This document shows positions 15,101 to 22,533 of a DNA stretch of 22,533 nt, in pieces; position 1 is the first letter of the stretch, and each line of letters opens with the position of its first letter. The notes under the pieces were generated by a model. That model was not told the origin of the DNA and did no database searches. It saw only the letters and a list, made by a program, of their open reading frames with translations. Origin of the DNA: CAZDXJ01 sp964509475 (GTDB taxonomy: Bacteria > Pseudomonadota > Gammaproteobacteria > Methylococcales > Methylomonadaceae). A program made the translations under genes and the position numbers. Where the stretch lies: NCBI GenBank assembly GCA_964509475.1, contig CAZDXJ010000038.1, forward strand, positions 1 to 22,533. Direction: 5' to 3'.

Positions 15101-15150
15101 ATAACTTGTTATCATAAACCGAAAAATTTTCCGCTGCCTTGAAAATTTTT
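15101..15150. promoter_or_regulatory. Two AT-rich inverted repeats in the cysC-GT2 gap
   Basis: AAAAATTTTC (15122-15131) and GAAAATTTTT (15141-15150) form a perfect 10-bp inverted repeat around a 9-base spacer. A second small palindrome, ATAACTTGTTAT, lies at 15101-15112. On the minus strand the larger hairpin ends in a T-run, so it could act as a weak terminator or RNA hairpin controlling the GT2-GT4-adaptor group separately from cysC. An operator is also possible. The A/T-only stem makes it weak. Confidence 0.4.
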
Positions 15151-15156
15151 GCAAGG

Positions 15157-15771
15157 TCATGAATACGGTGGCTGCACAATATTGCGTGCTTGCAATAAAC
15201 CAATAACCAAATCCACGCTGTCCTGAACTGACTGATGATCGGTCGGCACAATAAGCTCCGGATTTTCAGGTACCTCATAAGGCGAAGAAATGCCGGTGAA
15301 ATGATCGATTTCACCGTTACGAGCCTTTTTGTACAAACCTTTAACATCGCGTTGTTCACAAACATCCAGGGTACATTGGCAATAGATTTCCAGAAAATCG
15401 CCATGCGACACCAGGCTGCGTGCCTTTTGTCGATCCGAACGAAAAGGCGATATGAACGCGGTCAGGGTAATTACGCCCGCTTCAACCATTAATTTGGCCG
15501 TTTCTCCAATTCTGCGGATATTTTCAACCCGATCCGCATCACTGAAGCCTAAATCGTTGCACAATCCATGCCGGATATTATCACCGTCAAGAACAAATGT
15601 TGCGCAACCCATATGATGCAGTCTTTCTTCCACGGCATGTGCCAATGTTGATTTTCCTGCCCCGGAAAGACCGGTGAACCATAGAATGGCACTTTTATGT
15701 TGATTTCTTTTTTCTCTCAATTCACGTGTAATGGTGGCGTTATGCCAGACAGTGTGGCTACTTTTTTTCAT
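15157..15771 (-). CDS. cysC: Adenylyl-sulfate (APS) kinase
   Basis: CysC phosphorylates APS with ATP to make PAPS, the sulfate donor of sulfotransferases. The 204-residue product has the family length. Motifs are the P-loop GLSGAGKST (34-42), DGDNIRHGL (62-70), NIRRIGE (84-90), FISPFR (106-111) with S109 at the phosphoserine position, and the lid segment LYKKARNGEI (147-156). No CysD/CysN or Sat sulfurylase is fused or adjacent, so APS must come from elsewhere in the genome. The start overlaps the stop of the YajR-type gene (ATGA at 15768-15771), with AAGGA about 8 bases upstream. Placement ahead of glycosyltransferases and three sulfotransferases points to sulfation of a glycan rather than assimilatory sulfate reduction; no cysH, cysI or cysJ is nearby. 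Confidence 0.96.
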   Translation of the reverse strand: MKKSSHTVWHNATITRELREKRNQHKSAILWFTGLSGAGKSTLAHAVEERLHHMGCATFVLDGDNIRHGLCNDLGFSDADRVENIRRIGETAKLMVEAGVITLTAFISPFRSDRQKARSLVSHGDFLEIYCQCTLDVCEQRDVKGLYKKARNGEIDHFTGISSPYEVPENPELIVPTDHQSVQDSVDLVIGLLQARNIVQPPYS

Positions 15772-17159
15772 TCTCTATCCTTTTTTTCCGAACATAAAAT
15801 ACGCTGCAAGCCTTCTTTATCCAGACGTTGATTATCGACTTTCAAATAAACAACCGCATCCTCAAAATGCGGCGTTACCATTTCAACGCCGCTTATATGT
15901 TCCAATTGTTCAATAAACGGCTCGACCTCATGAATTGATTCCAGTGAAATCAAAAGATTCGCCAGATAACGCGGTGTTTTCATGAACAGCGCAAACAACA
16001 GCCATATCAAAGCCGCGCTGGCACAAAACAAAAACACCTCGCCCGGACCAAATTGACCGTAAACCCAGCCACCCACCGCGCCACCACAGAACGCGCCCAG
16101 GAATTGGGCGCTGGAATACACTCCCATGGCGGTTCCTTTCAAGTCTGCCGGAGCGGTCTTGGAAATCAGCGAAGGCAAAGTCGCTTCCAATAAATTAAAT
16201 CCGCAAAAAAACAAAGCCAAAAAACCGATCAGGCCATACAGGTTAACATTGAACCAATACAGCCCCAAACTTGCCAGAATCAACGTAACAATCGCACCAG
16301 TGAACACCGCTTTCATTTTACGCTTTTTTTCCGCCAGGATAATAAAAGGGATCATGACCAGCATGGACAAGACGAACACCGGCAAGTAAACCAACCAGTG
16401 CCATTCAGGCAGCAAGCCGGCCAAACGCATTTGCAGGGGGACGATAATAAACATTGCCGTCAACATCAGATGCAGGACAAAAATACCCAAATCCAAACGC
16501 AATAAATCGCAATTTTTCAAAACATGGGAAAATTCAGAGGTGACCACTTCCGCATCGCGATGCAGTTTATTATGCAAAGGCTTTGGCACGACAAACAGCA
16601 CCACCAAAATGGCCAGTAATGCCAACCCCGCTGTCAGCCAGAAAATAGCCTGCACGCCGGCAAAACCGGCAATCAAAGGCCCGATAACAATCGCCGCCCC
16701 GAAAGAAAGACCGATACTGGCGCCAATCAGGGCCATCGCCTTGGTACGGTGAACCTCCTGGGTCAAATCGGCGACCAATGCCATAATCGCTGCCGCAATC
16801 GCCCCGCTTCCCTGCAAGGCCCGACCCAGTAGCACACCGTAAATATCCGTTGCCAACGCCGCTACGACGCTGCCAGCGGAAAACAGCAACAAACCACCGA
16901 CAATAATTTTTTTTCGCCCGAAGCGATCGGAAAGCAAACCAAAAGGTATTTGTAACAAGGCCTGCGTCAAGCCATAGATACTGATCGCCAAACCCACCAG
17001 GACGGGTGTTGAACCCGGCAATTGTTCAGCGAACAAAGACAATACCGGCAAAATCATGAACAAACCCAACATACGCAGCGCATAAATTCCGGCGAGCGAA
17101 AAAGTCGCCCGCCGTTCACTGCGGGTCATCGGGCGGGTAATATCCTGAACCTCAGTCAA
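15768..17159 (-). CDS. yajR: YajR-type MFS transporter with C-terminal ferredoxin-like domain
   Basis: A 12-helix major facilitator protein of about 463 residues (E. coli YajR has 454). The family start ERRATFSLAGIYALRMLG is present, as are the MFS loop motif GLLSDRFGRKK between helices 2 and 3, LGRALQGSGAIAAAIMALV, and the strongly conserved SLISKTAPADLKGTAMGVYS in helices 10-11. After helix 12, about 65 residues (from PRYLANLL on) form the small cytoplasmic YAM-type domain typical of YajR. The substrate is unknown in the family (drug efflux is presumed). The frame opens with a TTG at 17219. I chose the TTG at 17159 because AAAGGGGGG sits 6 bases ahead of it; an ATG at 17129 aligns with YajR as well but has no ribosome binding site at the right distance. 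It overlaps cysC. Confidence 0.9.
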   Translation of the reverse strand: MTEVQDITRPMTRSERRATFSLAGIYALRMLGLFMILPVLSLFAEQLPGSTPVLVGLAISIYGLTQALLQIPFGLLSDRFGRKKIIVGGLLLFSAGSVVAALATDIYGVLLGRALQGSGAIAAAIMALVADLTQEVHRTKAMALIGASIGLSFGAAIVIGPLIAGFAGVQAIFWLTAGLALLAILVVLFVVPKPLHNKLHRDAEVVTSEFSHVLKNCDLLRLDLGIFVLHLMLTAMFIIVPLQMRLAGLLPEWHWLVYLPVFVLSMLVMIPFIILAEKKRKMKAVFTGAIVTLILASLGLYWFNVNLYGLIGFLALFFCGFNLLEATLPSLISKTAPADLKGTAMGVYSSAQFLGAFCGGAVGGWVYGQFGPGEVFLFCASAALIWLLFALFMKTPRYLANLLISLESIHEVEPFIEQLEHISGVEMVTPHFEDAVVYLKVDNQRLDKEGLQRILCSEKKDRE

Positions 17160-17171
17160 ATCAAGCCCCCC

Positions 17172-17205
17172 TTTAGAATTTTTCAAAAATTTTTGTATAG
17201 TATCA
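17172..17205. promoter_or_regulatory. Overlapping divergent promoter candidates for uvrA and the YajR-type gene
   Basis: Plus strand: TTTAGA (17172-17177), an 18-base spacer, and TATAGT (17196-17201) could drive uvrA with a leader of about 117 bases. Minus strand: TGA-TACTAT (17205 down to 17197), an extended -10, could drive the transporter with a leader of about 30 bases. The two -10 boxes overlap, so the promoters would be mutually exclusive. I found no CTG-N10-CAG LexA box between 17160 and 17325. Confidence 0.35.
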
Positions 17206-17324
17206 CAAGCCCAGGCCAACCACGTGATTTAATAAAGGCTACGCTTTAGCTGTTAACTTTTAATTAGACGAAACCGATCAATAAATACTATCATCAAGTG
17301 CTTTTTAAGCTGAATTATACCCAC

Positions 17325-20150
17325 ATGGACAAGATTCATATCCAGGGCGCAAGAACCCACAACCTGAAAAATATCGATCTCGTATTACCCCGGGATGCCC
17401 TGATTGTGATAACCGGATTGTCCGGTTCGGGAAAATCATCCCTGGCTTTTGACACCATTTATGCAGAAGGCCAGCGCCGTTATGTCGAATCCCTTTCCGC
17501 CTATGCCCGGCAATTTTTATCGGTTATGGAAAAACCCGATGTCGATCACATCGAAGGCCTGTCCCCAGCGATTTCGATAGAACAAAAATCCACATCCCAC
17601 AATCCACGTTCCACGGTTGGCACGATTACCGAAATTTATGATTATCTGAGACTTTTATATGCCCGTGCAGGCACGCCTTGTTGCCCGGCTCACCATATTT
17701 CCCTGCAAGCCCAAACCATCAGCCAAATGGTCGATCAGGTTCTCGAACAGGACCCTGAACAGCGCTGGATGCTATTGGCACCGGTGGTCAATGCACGCAA
17801 GGGTGAACATATCCAGATTCTGGAGGATTTACGTTCCCAGGGTTTTATCCGCGCCCGTATTGACGGTGAGGTTCATGATCTCGACGAGCCACCGATACTG
17901 GATTTGCGTAAAAAACACAGTATCGAAGTCATTGTCGATCGTTTCAAAATTCGCCCGGATATCGCCCTGCGTCTGGCCGAGTCTTTTGAAACCGCGCTGC
18001 GCCTGGCCGATGGCATTGCCATTGTCGCTTCGATGGACAAACCGAAAAATGAACTTGTTTTCTCGGAAAAATACGCCTGCCCGCACTGTGGTTACAGTTT
18101 AAGCGAACTGGAACCCCGGATTTTTTCCTTTAACAACCCTAAGGGCGCCTGCCCCGCTTGTGACGGGCTTGGGCAAAAACAGCATTTCGATCCGCAACGG
18201 GTTATTCATAATCCAGACATTAGCCTGGCCGGCGGTGCAATACGTGGCTGGGATCGGCGCAACGCTTATTATTATCAGATCATCTGCGCGCTGGCACAGC
18301 ATTATGGCTTTGATCCGGAAACACCGTTTTCCGGCTTGAGTAAAAAGCATCAGGATGTCATCTTATACGGCAGCGGCCGGGAAGCTGTTAATTTCCGGTT
18401 TTTGACCGGAACCGGCAAAGTCAAAAACAAGCGTCATAGCTTTGAAGGCATTATTGCCAATATGGAACGTCGTTACCGGGAAACCGACTCGACCATGGTA
18501 CGTGAAGAACTGGCAAAATATCTGGCCCACAAAACCTGCGATCAATGCCAGGGTTCCCGCTTGAACACCGCGGCACGCAATGTATTTATCGACAATTTTG
18601 CCCTGCATCAGATCACGGCGATGTCGATTTACAAAACCCTGGACTTTTTCAGACAACTGGATTTACCCGGACAACGCGGCCAGGTCGCTAAAAAAATCAT
18701 CAAGGAAATCATTGAACGCCTGCAATTTCTTGTCAACGTCGGCCTGGACTATTTAACCCTGGATCGCAGCGCCCATACCTTGTCGGGCGGCGAAGCCCAG
18801 CGTATCCGTCTGGCCAGTCAGATTGGCGCCGGCCTGGTCGGTGTGATGTATGTCCTGGATGAACCCTCCATCGGCCTGCATCAACGCGATAATGAACGCT
18901 TGTTGAATACCTTGCTCAAATTACGCGATATGGGCAATACGGTCATTGTCGTCGAACATGACGAAGATGCAATCCGTACCGCCCAGCATATTGTCGATAT
19001 CGGGCCAGGCGCCGGCATACACGGCGGCGAAATCGTCGTTCACGGTCAACTGGATGATATTCTGAGCTGCCCGCAATCACTGACCGGGCAATATTTATCC
19101 GGTAAACTGCAAATTCCCATTCCCGAAAACCGGCATCCAAACAATGCCGATAAACAAATTACTATCCGCAATGCACGCGGCAACAATCTGAAAAATATCG
19201 ATGTTTCATTTCCGGTAGGTTTGTTGACCTGTGTAACCGGCGTTTCCGGTTCGGGCAAATCCACCCTGATCAATGATACTTTATACCGCCAGGCTGCCCG
19301 GGAAATCAACCGTGCCAGTGAACTGCCCGCCCCTTGTGACCGCATCGAGGGTTTGAGCCAACTGGATAAAGTGGTTGATATCGATCAGAGTCCTATCGGC
19401 CGGACACCACGTTCCAACCCAGCCACTTACACCGGCCTGTTCACACCGATTCGGGCGTTGTTCGCTGCTACTCCAGAGGCTCGTTCACGCGGATACACAC
19501 CCGGCCGGTTCAGTTTTAATGTCAAGGGCGGCCGCTGTGAAGCCTGTAAAGGTGACGGTGTCATCAAGGTAGAAATGCACTTTTTGCCAGATATCTTTGT
19601 CGCTTGTGATATTTGTCAAGGTAAACGCTATAACCGGGAAACCCTGGAAATCCGCTATAAAGGCAAAAGCATTTACGAAGTGTTGCAGATGACGGTCGAA
19701 GAAGCGGCCTTGTTTTTCAGCGCCGTTCCGACACTGGCACGAAAGCTGACCACGTTGATCGATGTCGGTCTAAGCTATATCACCCTGGGACAAAATGCAG
19801 TAACTCTATCTGGCGGTGAAGCGCAACGGATCAAGCTGGCCAGGGAACTGTCGAAACGCGATACCGGAAAAACGCTGTATATCCTCGATGAACCGACGAC
19901 AGGTCTGCATTTTCACGATATCCGCCAATTGCTGAAAGTGCTGCATACGCTCAGGGATCATGGCAATACCATCATTGTCATCGAACACAATCTGGACGTC
20001 ATCAAAACAGCGGACTGGATTATCGATTTAGGTCCGGAAGGTGGCGACGGAGGGGGACGGATTGTTGCGCAAGGTACCCCCAAAGACATAACCGCTTGCG
20101 CTCAATCGCATACCGGACGTTATTTGAAAGATTTCTTCATTATAAACTAA
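17325..20150 (+). CDS. uvrA: Excinuclease ABC subunit A
   Basis: UvrA is the damage-recognition ATPase of nucleotide excision repair; its dimer loads UvrB on DNA. The 941-residue length matches E. coli (940). In order: Walker A GLSGSGKS (31-38), the zinc module C252-x2-C255 ... C276-x2-C279 within a nearly invariant FSFNNPKGACPACDGLG, a further CDQC pair, ABC signature LSGGEAQRIRLASQIG and Walker B VLDEPSIGLH. The second half repeats the layout: Walker A GVSGSGKS (639-646), zinc site C738/C741/C761/C764, signature LSGGEAQRIKLAREL, and Walker B ILDEPTTGLH. The frame is open from a GTG at 17298, but I chose the ATG at 17325 since the product then begins MDKIHIQGARTHNLKNI, as in the family. It is intact and divergent from the transporter gene. 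Confidence 0.98.
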   Translation: MDKIHIQGARTHNLKNIDLVLPRDALIVITGLSGSGKSSLAFDTIYAEGQRRYVESLSAYARQFLSVMEKPDVDHIEGLSPAISIEQKSTSHNPRSTVGTITEIYDYLRLLYARAGTPCCPAHHISLQAQTISQMVDQVLEQDPEQRWMLLAPVVNARKGEHIQILEDLRSQGFIRARIDGEVHDLDEPPILDLRKKHSIEVIVDRFKIRPDIALRLAESFETALRLADGIAIVASMDKPKNELVFSEKYACPHCGYSLSELEPRIFSFNNPKGACPACDGLGQKQHFDPQRVIHNPDISLAGGAIRGWDRRNAYYYQIICALAQHYGFDPETPFSGLSKKHQDVILYGSGREAVNFRFLTGTGKVKNKRHSFEGIIANMERRYRETDSTMVREELAKYLAHKTCDQCQGSRLNTAARNVFIDNFALHQITAMSIYKTLDFFRQLDLPGQRGQVAKKIIKEIIERLQFLVNVGLDYLTLDRSAHTLSGGEAQRIRLASQIGAGLVGVMYVLDEPSIGLHQRDNERLLNTLLKLRDMGNTVIVVEHDEDAIRTAQHIVDIGPGAGIHGGEIVVHGQLDDILSCPQSLTGQYLSGKLQIPIPENRHPNNADKQITIRNARGNNLKNIDVSFPVGLLTCVTGVSGSGKSTLINDTLYRQAAREINRASELPAPCDRIEGLSQLDKVVDIDQSPIGRTPRSNPATYTGLFTPIRALFAATPEARSRGYTPGRFSFNVKGGRCEACKGDGVIKVEMHFLPDIFVACDICQGKRYNRETLEIRYKGKSIYEVLQMTVEEAALFFSAVPTLARKLTTLIDVGLSYITLGQNAVTLSGGEAQRIKLARELSKRDTGKTLYILDEPTTGLHFHDIRQLLKVLHTLRDHGNTIIVIEHNLDVIKTADWIIDLGPEGGDGGGRIVAQGTPKDITACAQSHTGRYLKDFFIIN

Positions 20151-20235
20151 TGTTACGTAGATATGCTATATTTTGTGCTTCTGTAGAGTATATTTACACA
20201 ATATATAGTGCCAAAAATCCAAAACCGCGTAACAT
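20150..20235. repeat. Nested inverted repeats between convergent genes
   Basis: An outer perfect 8-bp pair, ATGTTACG (20150-20157) and CGTAACAT (20228-20235), encloses an inner 12-bp pair with one mismatch, CTATATTTTGTG (20166-20177) and CACAATATATAG (20197-20208). It begins at the last base of the uvrA stop codon. No T-run follows on either strand. It could be a transcription end or RNA-stabilising structure for the convergent genes, or a small MITE-like relic. The rest of 20236-20267 shows nothing. Confidence 0.45.
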
Positions 20236-20267
20236 CAGTTACAAACTAAACAACCACAAACCTTGCA

Positions 20268-20597
20268 TCAGGAGACCCGGATTTCGTCAGCTTTTTTATT
20301 AAACGCTTCCACCCGTGCTTTACCGGTGTTTACCAAATCGATGCCAATGTCCAGCAACATTTCACCAACACCCGGCGTTTTATAAACCAACATCAGCAAA
20401 TAACCGATCAAAGGCACGGCAATGATTGCGCCAATCAGGCTGTTCAACCCAAATACCGACATCAGTTTGACCAGTAATACCAAGGCGTCCAGTGGTAACA
20501 GCAGCAATATGCCGAAATAGGTCAATACGGTAAACGTGAAAAATGCAAACACCACAAACTGGAGTAACCTTATCAAGCCAACATTAACTTTATTCAT
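20268..20597 (-). CDS. Small two-helix membrane protein, unknown function
   Basis: A 109-residue protein that I do not recognise. Residues about 8-42 are strongly hydrophobic (LLQFVVFAFFTFTVLTYFGI, then a Leu-rich stretch), and about 52-73 form another hydrophobic block (LIGAIIAVPLIGYLLMLVY). These are followed by a charged, amphipathic C-terminus (about 80-109, VNTGKARVEAFNKKADEI) that would lie in the cytoplasm. The ATG at 20597 has CAGGAA about 11 bases upstream and a good -10 box (TATAAT) about 55 bases upstream, so it is probably a real gene transcribed alone. It converges with uvrA. No motif suggests a function. Confidence 0.7.
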   Translation of the reverse strand: MNKVNVGLIRLLQFVVFAFFTFTVLTYFGILLLLPLDALVLLVKLMSVFGLNSLIGAIIAVPLIGYLLMLVYKTPGVGEMLLDIGIDLVNTGKARVEAFNKKADEIRVS

Positions 20598-20650
20598 ACT
20601 TTTTCAATTCCTGAATCATAAGCCGAAAAGCTATAAATCTAAACGGCAAC

Positions 20651-20656
20651 ATTATA
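20651..20656 (-). promoter_or_regulatory. -10 box (TATAAT) for the small membrane protein gene
   Basis: On the minus strand a perfect TATAAT occurs in CATGTATAATGTTG, about 53 bases upstream of the ATG at 20597. The hexamer 17 bases further up (GCGCTG) is a poor -35, so an activator or alternative element may be needed. A transcript starting near 20644 would have a leader of about 47 bases. Confidence 0.45.
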
Positions 20657-20700
20657 CATGAAAGTTTTTCTGGCAGCGCCCTCTTTTTACCCGGATTTAC

Positions 20701-20755
20701 AGCAGATTCAGATCGGTAAAGACTCTAAAAAACCCGATGCCAAGGCAGTTCGAGA
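20701..20755 (-). terminator. Weak terminator-like region after the rhomboid gene
   Basis: On the minus strand a run of six Ts (GGGTTTTTT, near 20732-20727) follows a G/C-rich stretch containing GCCTTGGC and a possible AAGGC/GCCTT stem. The stems are short and competing, so termination is uncertain. It is the only terminator-like feature between the rhomboid gene and the promoter of the small membrane protein. Confidence 0.25.
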
Positions 20756-20826
20756 AAGCCTTTTGTCATCAGTCTCAATGAATCATTGTTTCCCGTATTC
20801 GTAACCGTACAGCAATAATCCATTAT

Positions 20827-21516
20827 TCAGTCGGCCTCGCTTGACGCAGTGATAAAAAACGGATGTATCAGCATTCCACAAATAAAGCCGCCAAGATGAC
20901 CCCACCAGGCAACATCCGCCACGGCTTGAGCGTCAACCACTGACATCGTCGCTTGGTGCAACTGGATGATAACCCAAAAACCCAAAAAGGCAATCGCCGG
21001 AATTTCGAAAAAAAGCGGTAAAAAAAACAACGGCACCCAAATCACGACACGGGCGAAGGGATAAAGAAAAAAATAAGCTCCCATGATGCCGGCAATGGCG
21101 CCCGATGCCCCCACCACCGGTGCCGTTGAATCGGGATTGAAATAAAACTGCAAAAACGAACCGATCAAGCCACACAACAAATAGAAGACAAGAAAACGGC
21201 CATGACCCATGCGATCCTCGATATTATCAGCAAAAATCCACATGAACCACATGTTCATGATAATATGCCACCAGCCACCATGCAAAAACATACTGCTCAA
21301 AAAGGAAAAATAGCCGTCCGGAAGCAGACCTATTTGAAATGCCCAACCAGGATGCGTGTATCGCGCCGCAACCATGCCATAATGGTAAAGGAACAACTGA
21401 CCAATATCCTGTGGCATAAACCGGGTCAGCAAAAAAAGGGCGATACTGATCGCCATCAACGCCCAGGTAACATAGGGACGGCAATAACAGGGTATGGTAT
21501 CTCGAATGGGAATCAT
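20827..21516 (-). CDS. Rhomboid-family intramembrane serine protease
   Basis: A 229-residue membrane protein with about six to seven helices. The rhomboid hallmarks are all present: HGGWWHIIMNMW in helix 2 (with the conserved H and N), GASGAIAGIMGAY in helix 4 with the catalytic Ser of GxSG (about residue 138), and WWGHLGGFICGML in the last helix with the catalytic His (about residue 207). A short cytoplasmic N-terminus (MIPIRDTIPCYCRPYVTW) is typical of the bacterial class whose first residues read 'PlrD..p.....p.vt'. The protease should therefore be active; its substrates are unknown. The ATG lies 6 bases after the stop of the DUF2232-like gene and has only a weak Shine-Dalgarno, so the two are likely one operon. 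Confidence 0.93.
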   Translation of the reverse strand: MIPIRDTIPCYCRPYVTWALMAISIALFLLTRFMPQDIGQLFLYHYGMVAARYTHPGWAFQIGLLPDGYFSFLSSMFLHGGWWHIIMNMWFMWIFADNIEDRMGHGRFLVFYLLCGLIGSFLQFYFNPDSTAPVVGASGAIAGIMGAYFFLYPFARVVIWVPLFFLPLFFEIPAIAFLGFWVIIQLHQATMSVVDAQAVADVAWWGHLGGFICGMLIHPFFITASSEAD

Positions 21517-21522
21517 GGGTTT

Positions 21523-22392
21523 TTAAGTCAATTTCCGGTAATTTAAAAAAGCATCACTCGCCCCGACACAAGCCAGCCCGACAACGGCAAACTGGGGCAT
21601 CAGCAATAACAACAAATAGGGTGGCAGTAAATAAGCGCTGCCATAGCCTTTTTTGCGGGTGGTATAGTGAAAAATTGCAAGTCCCTGAAAGCAGTACATC
21701 ATAGCCGCAATCAGTAATAAATCCAGCATTATATTGCGTTGCAAAACAAAAAACATAATGCCTGCAAACAACAATATCAATAAAATCTTCGCCGGTATCC
21801 GCATCTGCTGAAACTCAGACTGAAAACCACCTGGGTTATAAACCAGAGATTGCATCCAACGCGCCAACAAAACACTTAACAAGGTTGCTGTACCAAACAA
21901 CATGGCCATCAATCCATTCATAATCTGTAATGTGCCATTATCTTCAAAACCACTTACGGTTGCGCCTTTCACACCTTGAACAGCAACTTGCAGCCAAGCC
22001 TGCCAGAAGGCAACCGCATCGCCAGAATATATCTGGATGCCAATCGCCATGATCGCCGAAAACAGGCCGGCTGCCGTTACGACAAGACCTTGCGAGGCGC
22101 TGGCACGTAAAACCCAGGAACAAATAAAAGCTGCGGGCAAAATCATCAATGCAACCGGGAACTCGAGTCCTGGCTTGCCGGGTATCAAAACACTCAGTCC
22201 ATAAATAACCGATGCGGTCAATAATGCAAACCACAAACCCGCCTGCCCGCCTTTTCGTAACAAATACAAACTTACAATCGCCGAACTGAAAACAGCAAGC
22301 GGCAACAGCAATTGGGCAAGACCACCAAGCACACCGGCAATGAGCAATGCCAGGTATGATCTTTGCATAAAAAATTTGGCAATTTCAAGCAT
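21523..22392 (-). CDS. DUF2232-like polytopic membrane protein
   Basis: A 289-residue protein with about eight hydrophobic helices, a positively charged short N-terminus (MLEIAKFFMQRSYL), and an amphipathic loop containing NPGGFQSEFQQMRIP (about residues 186-200). The layout and the 'GGF..EF..lr.p' loop followed by a helix match the DUF2232 family of predicted inner-membrane proteins. Many gammaproteobacteria carry such a gene near ribosomal protein genes rpsF/rpsR/rplI; here the next gene is a rhomboid, and the ~140 bases upstream do not read as the end of rpsR. The ATG at 22392 has a strong GGAGGT six bases upstream, which settles the start. Function is unknown. Confidence 0.8.
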   Translation of the reverse strand: MLEIAKFFMQRSYLALLIAGVLGGLAQLLLPLAVFSSAIVSLYLLRKGGQAGLWFALLTASVIYGLSVLIPGKPGLEFPVALMILPAAFICSWVLRASASQGLVVTAAGLFSAIMAIGIQIYSGDAVAFWQAWLQVAVQGVKGATVSGFEDNGTLQIMNGLMAMLFGTATLLSVLLARWMQSLVYNPGGFQSEFQQMRIPAKILLILLFAGIMFFVLQRNIMLDLLLIAAMMYCFQGLAIFHYTTRKKGYGSAYLLPPYLLLLLMPQFAVVGLACVGASDAFLNYRKLT

Positions 22393-22408
22393 AGGCGACC
22401 TCCATAAC

Positions 22409-22429
22409 CACTGTTCGCGGGTAACAGTG
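22409..22429. promoter_or_regulatory. Leader hairpin and -10-like box ahead of the DUF2232-like gene
   Basis: CACTGTT (22409-22415) and AACAGTG (22423-22429) form a perfect 7-bp inverted repeat around a 7-base spacer, ending 6 bases before the GGAGGT ribosome binding site on the minus strand. A TATAGT lies just upstream (22436 down to 22431) but has no good -35. The hairpin could be an operator or an RNA element close to the start. The remaining bases to the window end show no confident gene. Confidence 0.35.
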
Positions 22430-22533
22430 TACTATAGAAGTCTGGATTAATTTAACCGGATTACCATTTGACGAAGTGTATTTATACTTCACGCGGTCAC
22501 GGTTGCGGATTTTGAAAATAGCTGTTGTTGGGG

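Noticed and set aside
21523..22533. Ribosomal protein S18 (rpsR) end upstream of the DUF2232-like gene
   Set aside because: None of the three minus-strand frames in 22393-22533 reads like the S18 C-terminus, so the usual rpsR neighbour is not present here.
1..22533. CRISPR arrays, insertion sequences, integrases or phage genes
   Set aside because: No regularly spaced repeats, transposase or integrase motifs were seen on either strand.

Overview
Organism. The window looks chromosomal and gammaproteobacterial. UvrA and the YajR-type transporter match the enterobacterial families motif for motif, and base composition looks moderate and even. I cannot name a genus. There is no phage, plasmid, IS or CRISPR content. 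Gene density is very high, with many ATGA/TAATG stop-start overlaps.

Layout. Almost everything is on the minus strand, so biological order runs from high to low coordinates. Right end (20268-22392): a DUF2232-like membrane protein and a rhomboid protease in one unit, then a small two-helix membrane protein with its own -10 box. Middle (17325-20150): uvrA, the only confident plus-strand gene, divergent from a YajR-type MFS transporter (15768-17159). The transporter overlaps cysC, the first gene of a polysaccharide cluster that fills the left 15.8 kb: cysC (APS kinase), a GT2 and a GT4 glycosyltransferase, an HlyD/AcrA-like membrane fusion protein, a 271-bp gap with hairpins, then two sulfotransferases, a Wzx-like flippase, a membrane-TPR protein, a membrane-anchored double jelly-roll protein, a GT-C (ArnT/PMT-like) glycosyltransferase, an exported glycoside-hydrolase-like protein, a third sulfotransferase, manC and galU. 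A short open frame at the left edge may be the 3' end of a convergent plus-strand gene.

How the genes may work together. CysC makes PAPS, the donor used by the three sulfotransferases, which belong to three different sequence types. ManC and GalU supply GDP-mannose and UDP-glucose. The GT2, GT4 and GT-C enzymes would build and decorate a lipid-linked glycan, and the flippase would move it across the inner membrane. The jelly-roll, GH-like, TPR and HlyD-like proteins are candidates for periplasmic handling or export. The most economical reading is a biosynthetic locus for a sulfated exopolysaccharide or surface glycan with its own PAPS supply. This is the main point of interest, because sulfated bacterial polysaccharides are uncommon and this gene combination is not one I recognise as described. 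No initiating phosphoglycosyltransferase, classical Wzy polymerase or Wza/Wzc exporter is visible, so other components must lie elsewhere or be replaced by the unusual membrane proteins here.
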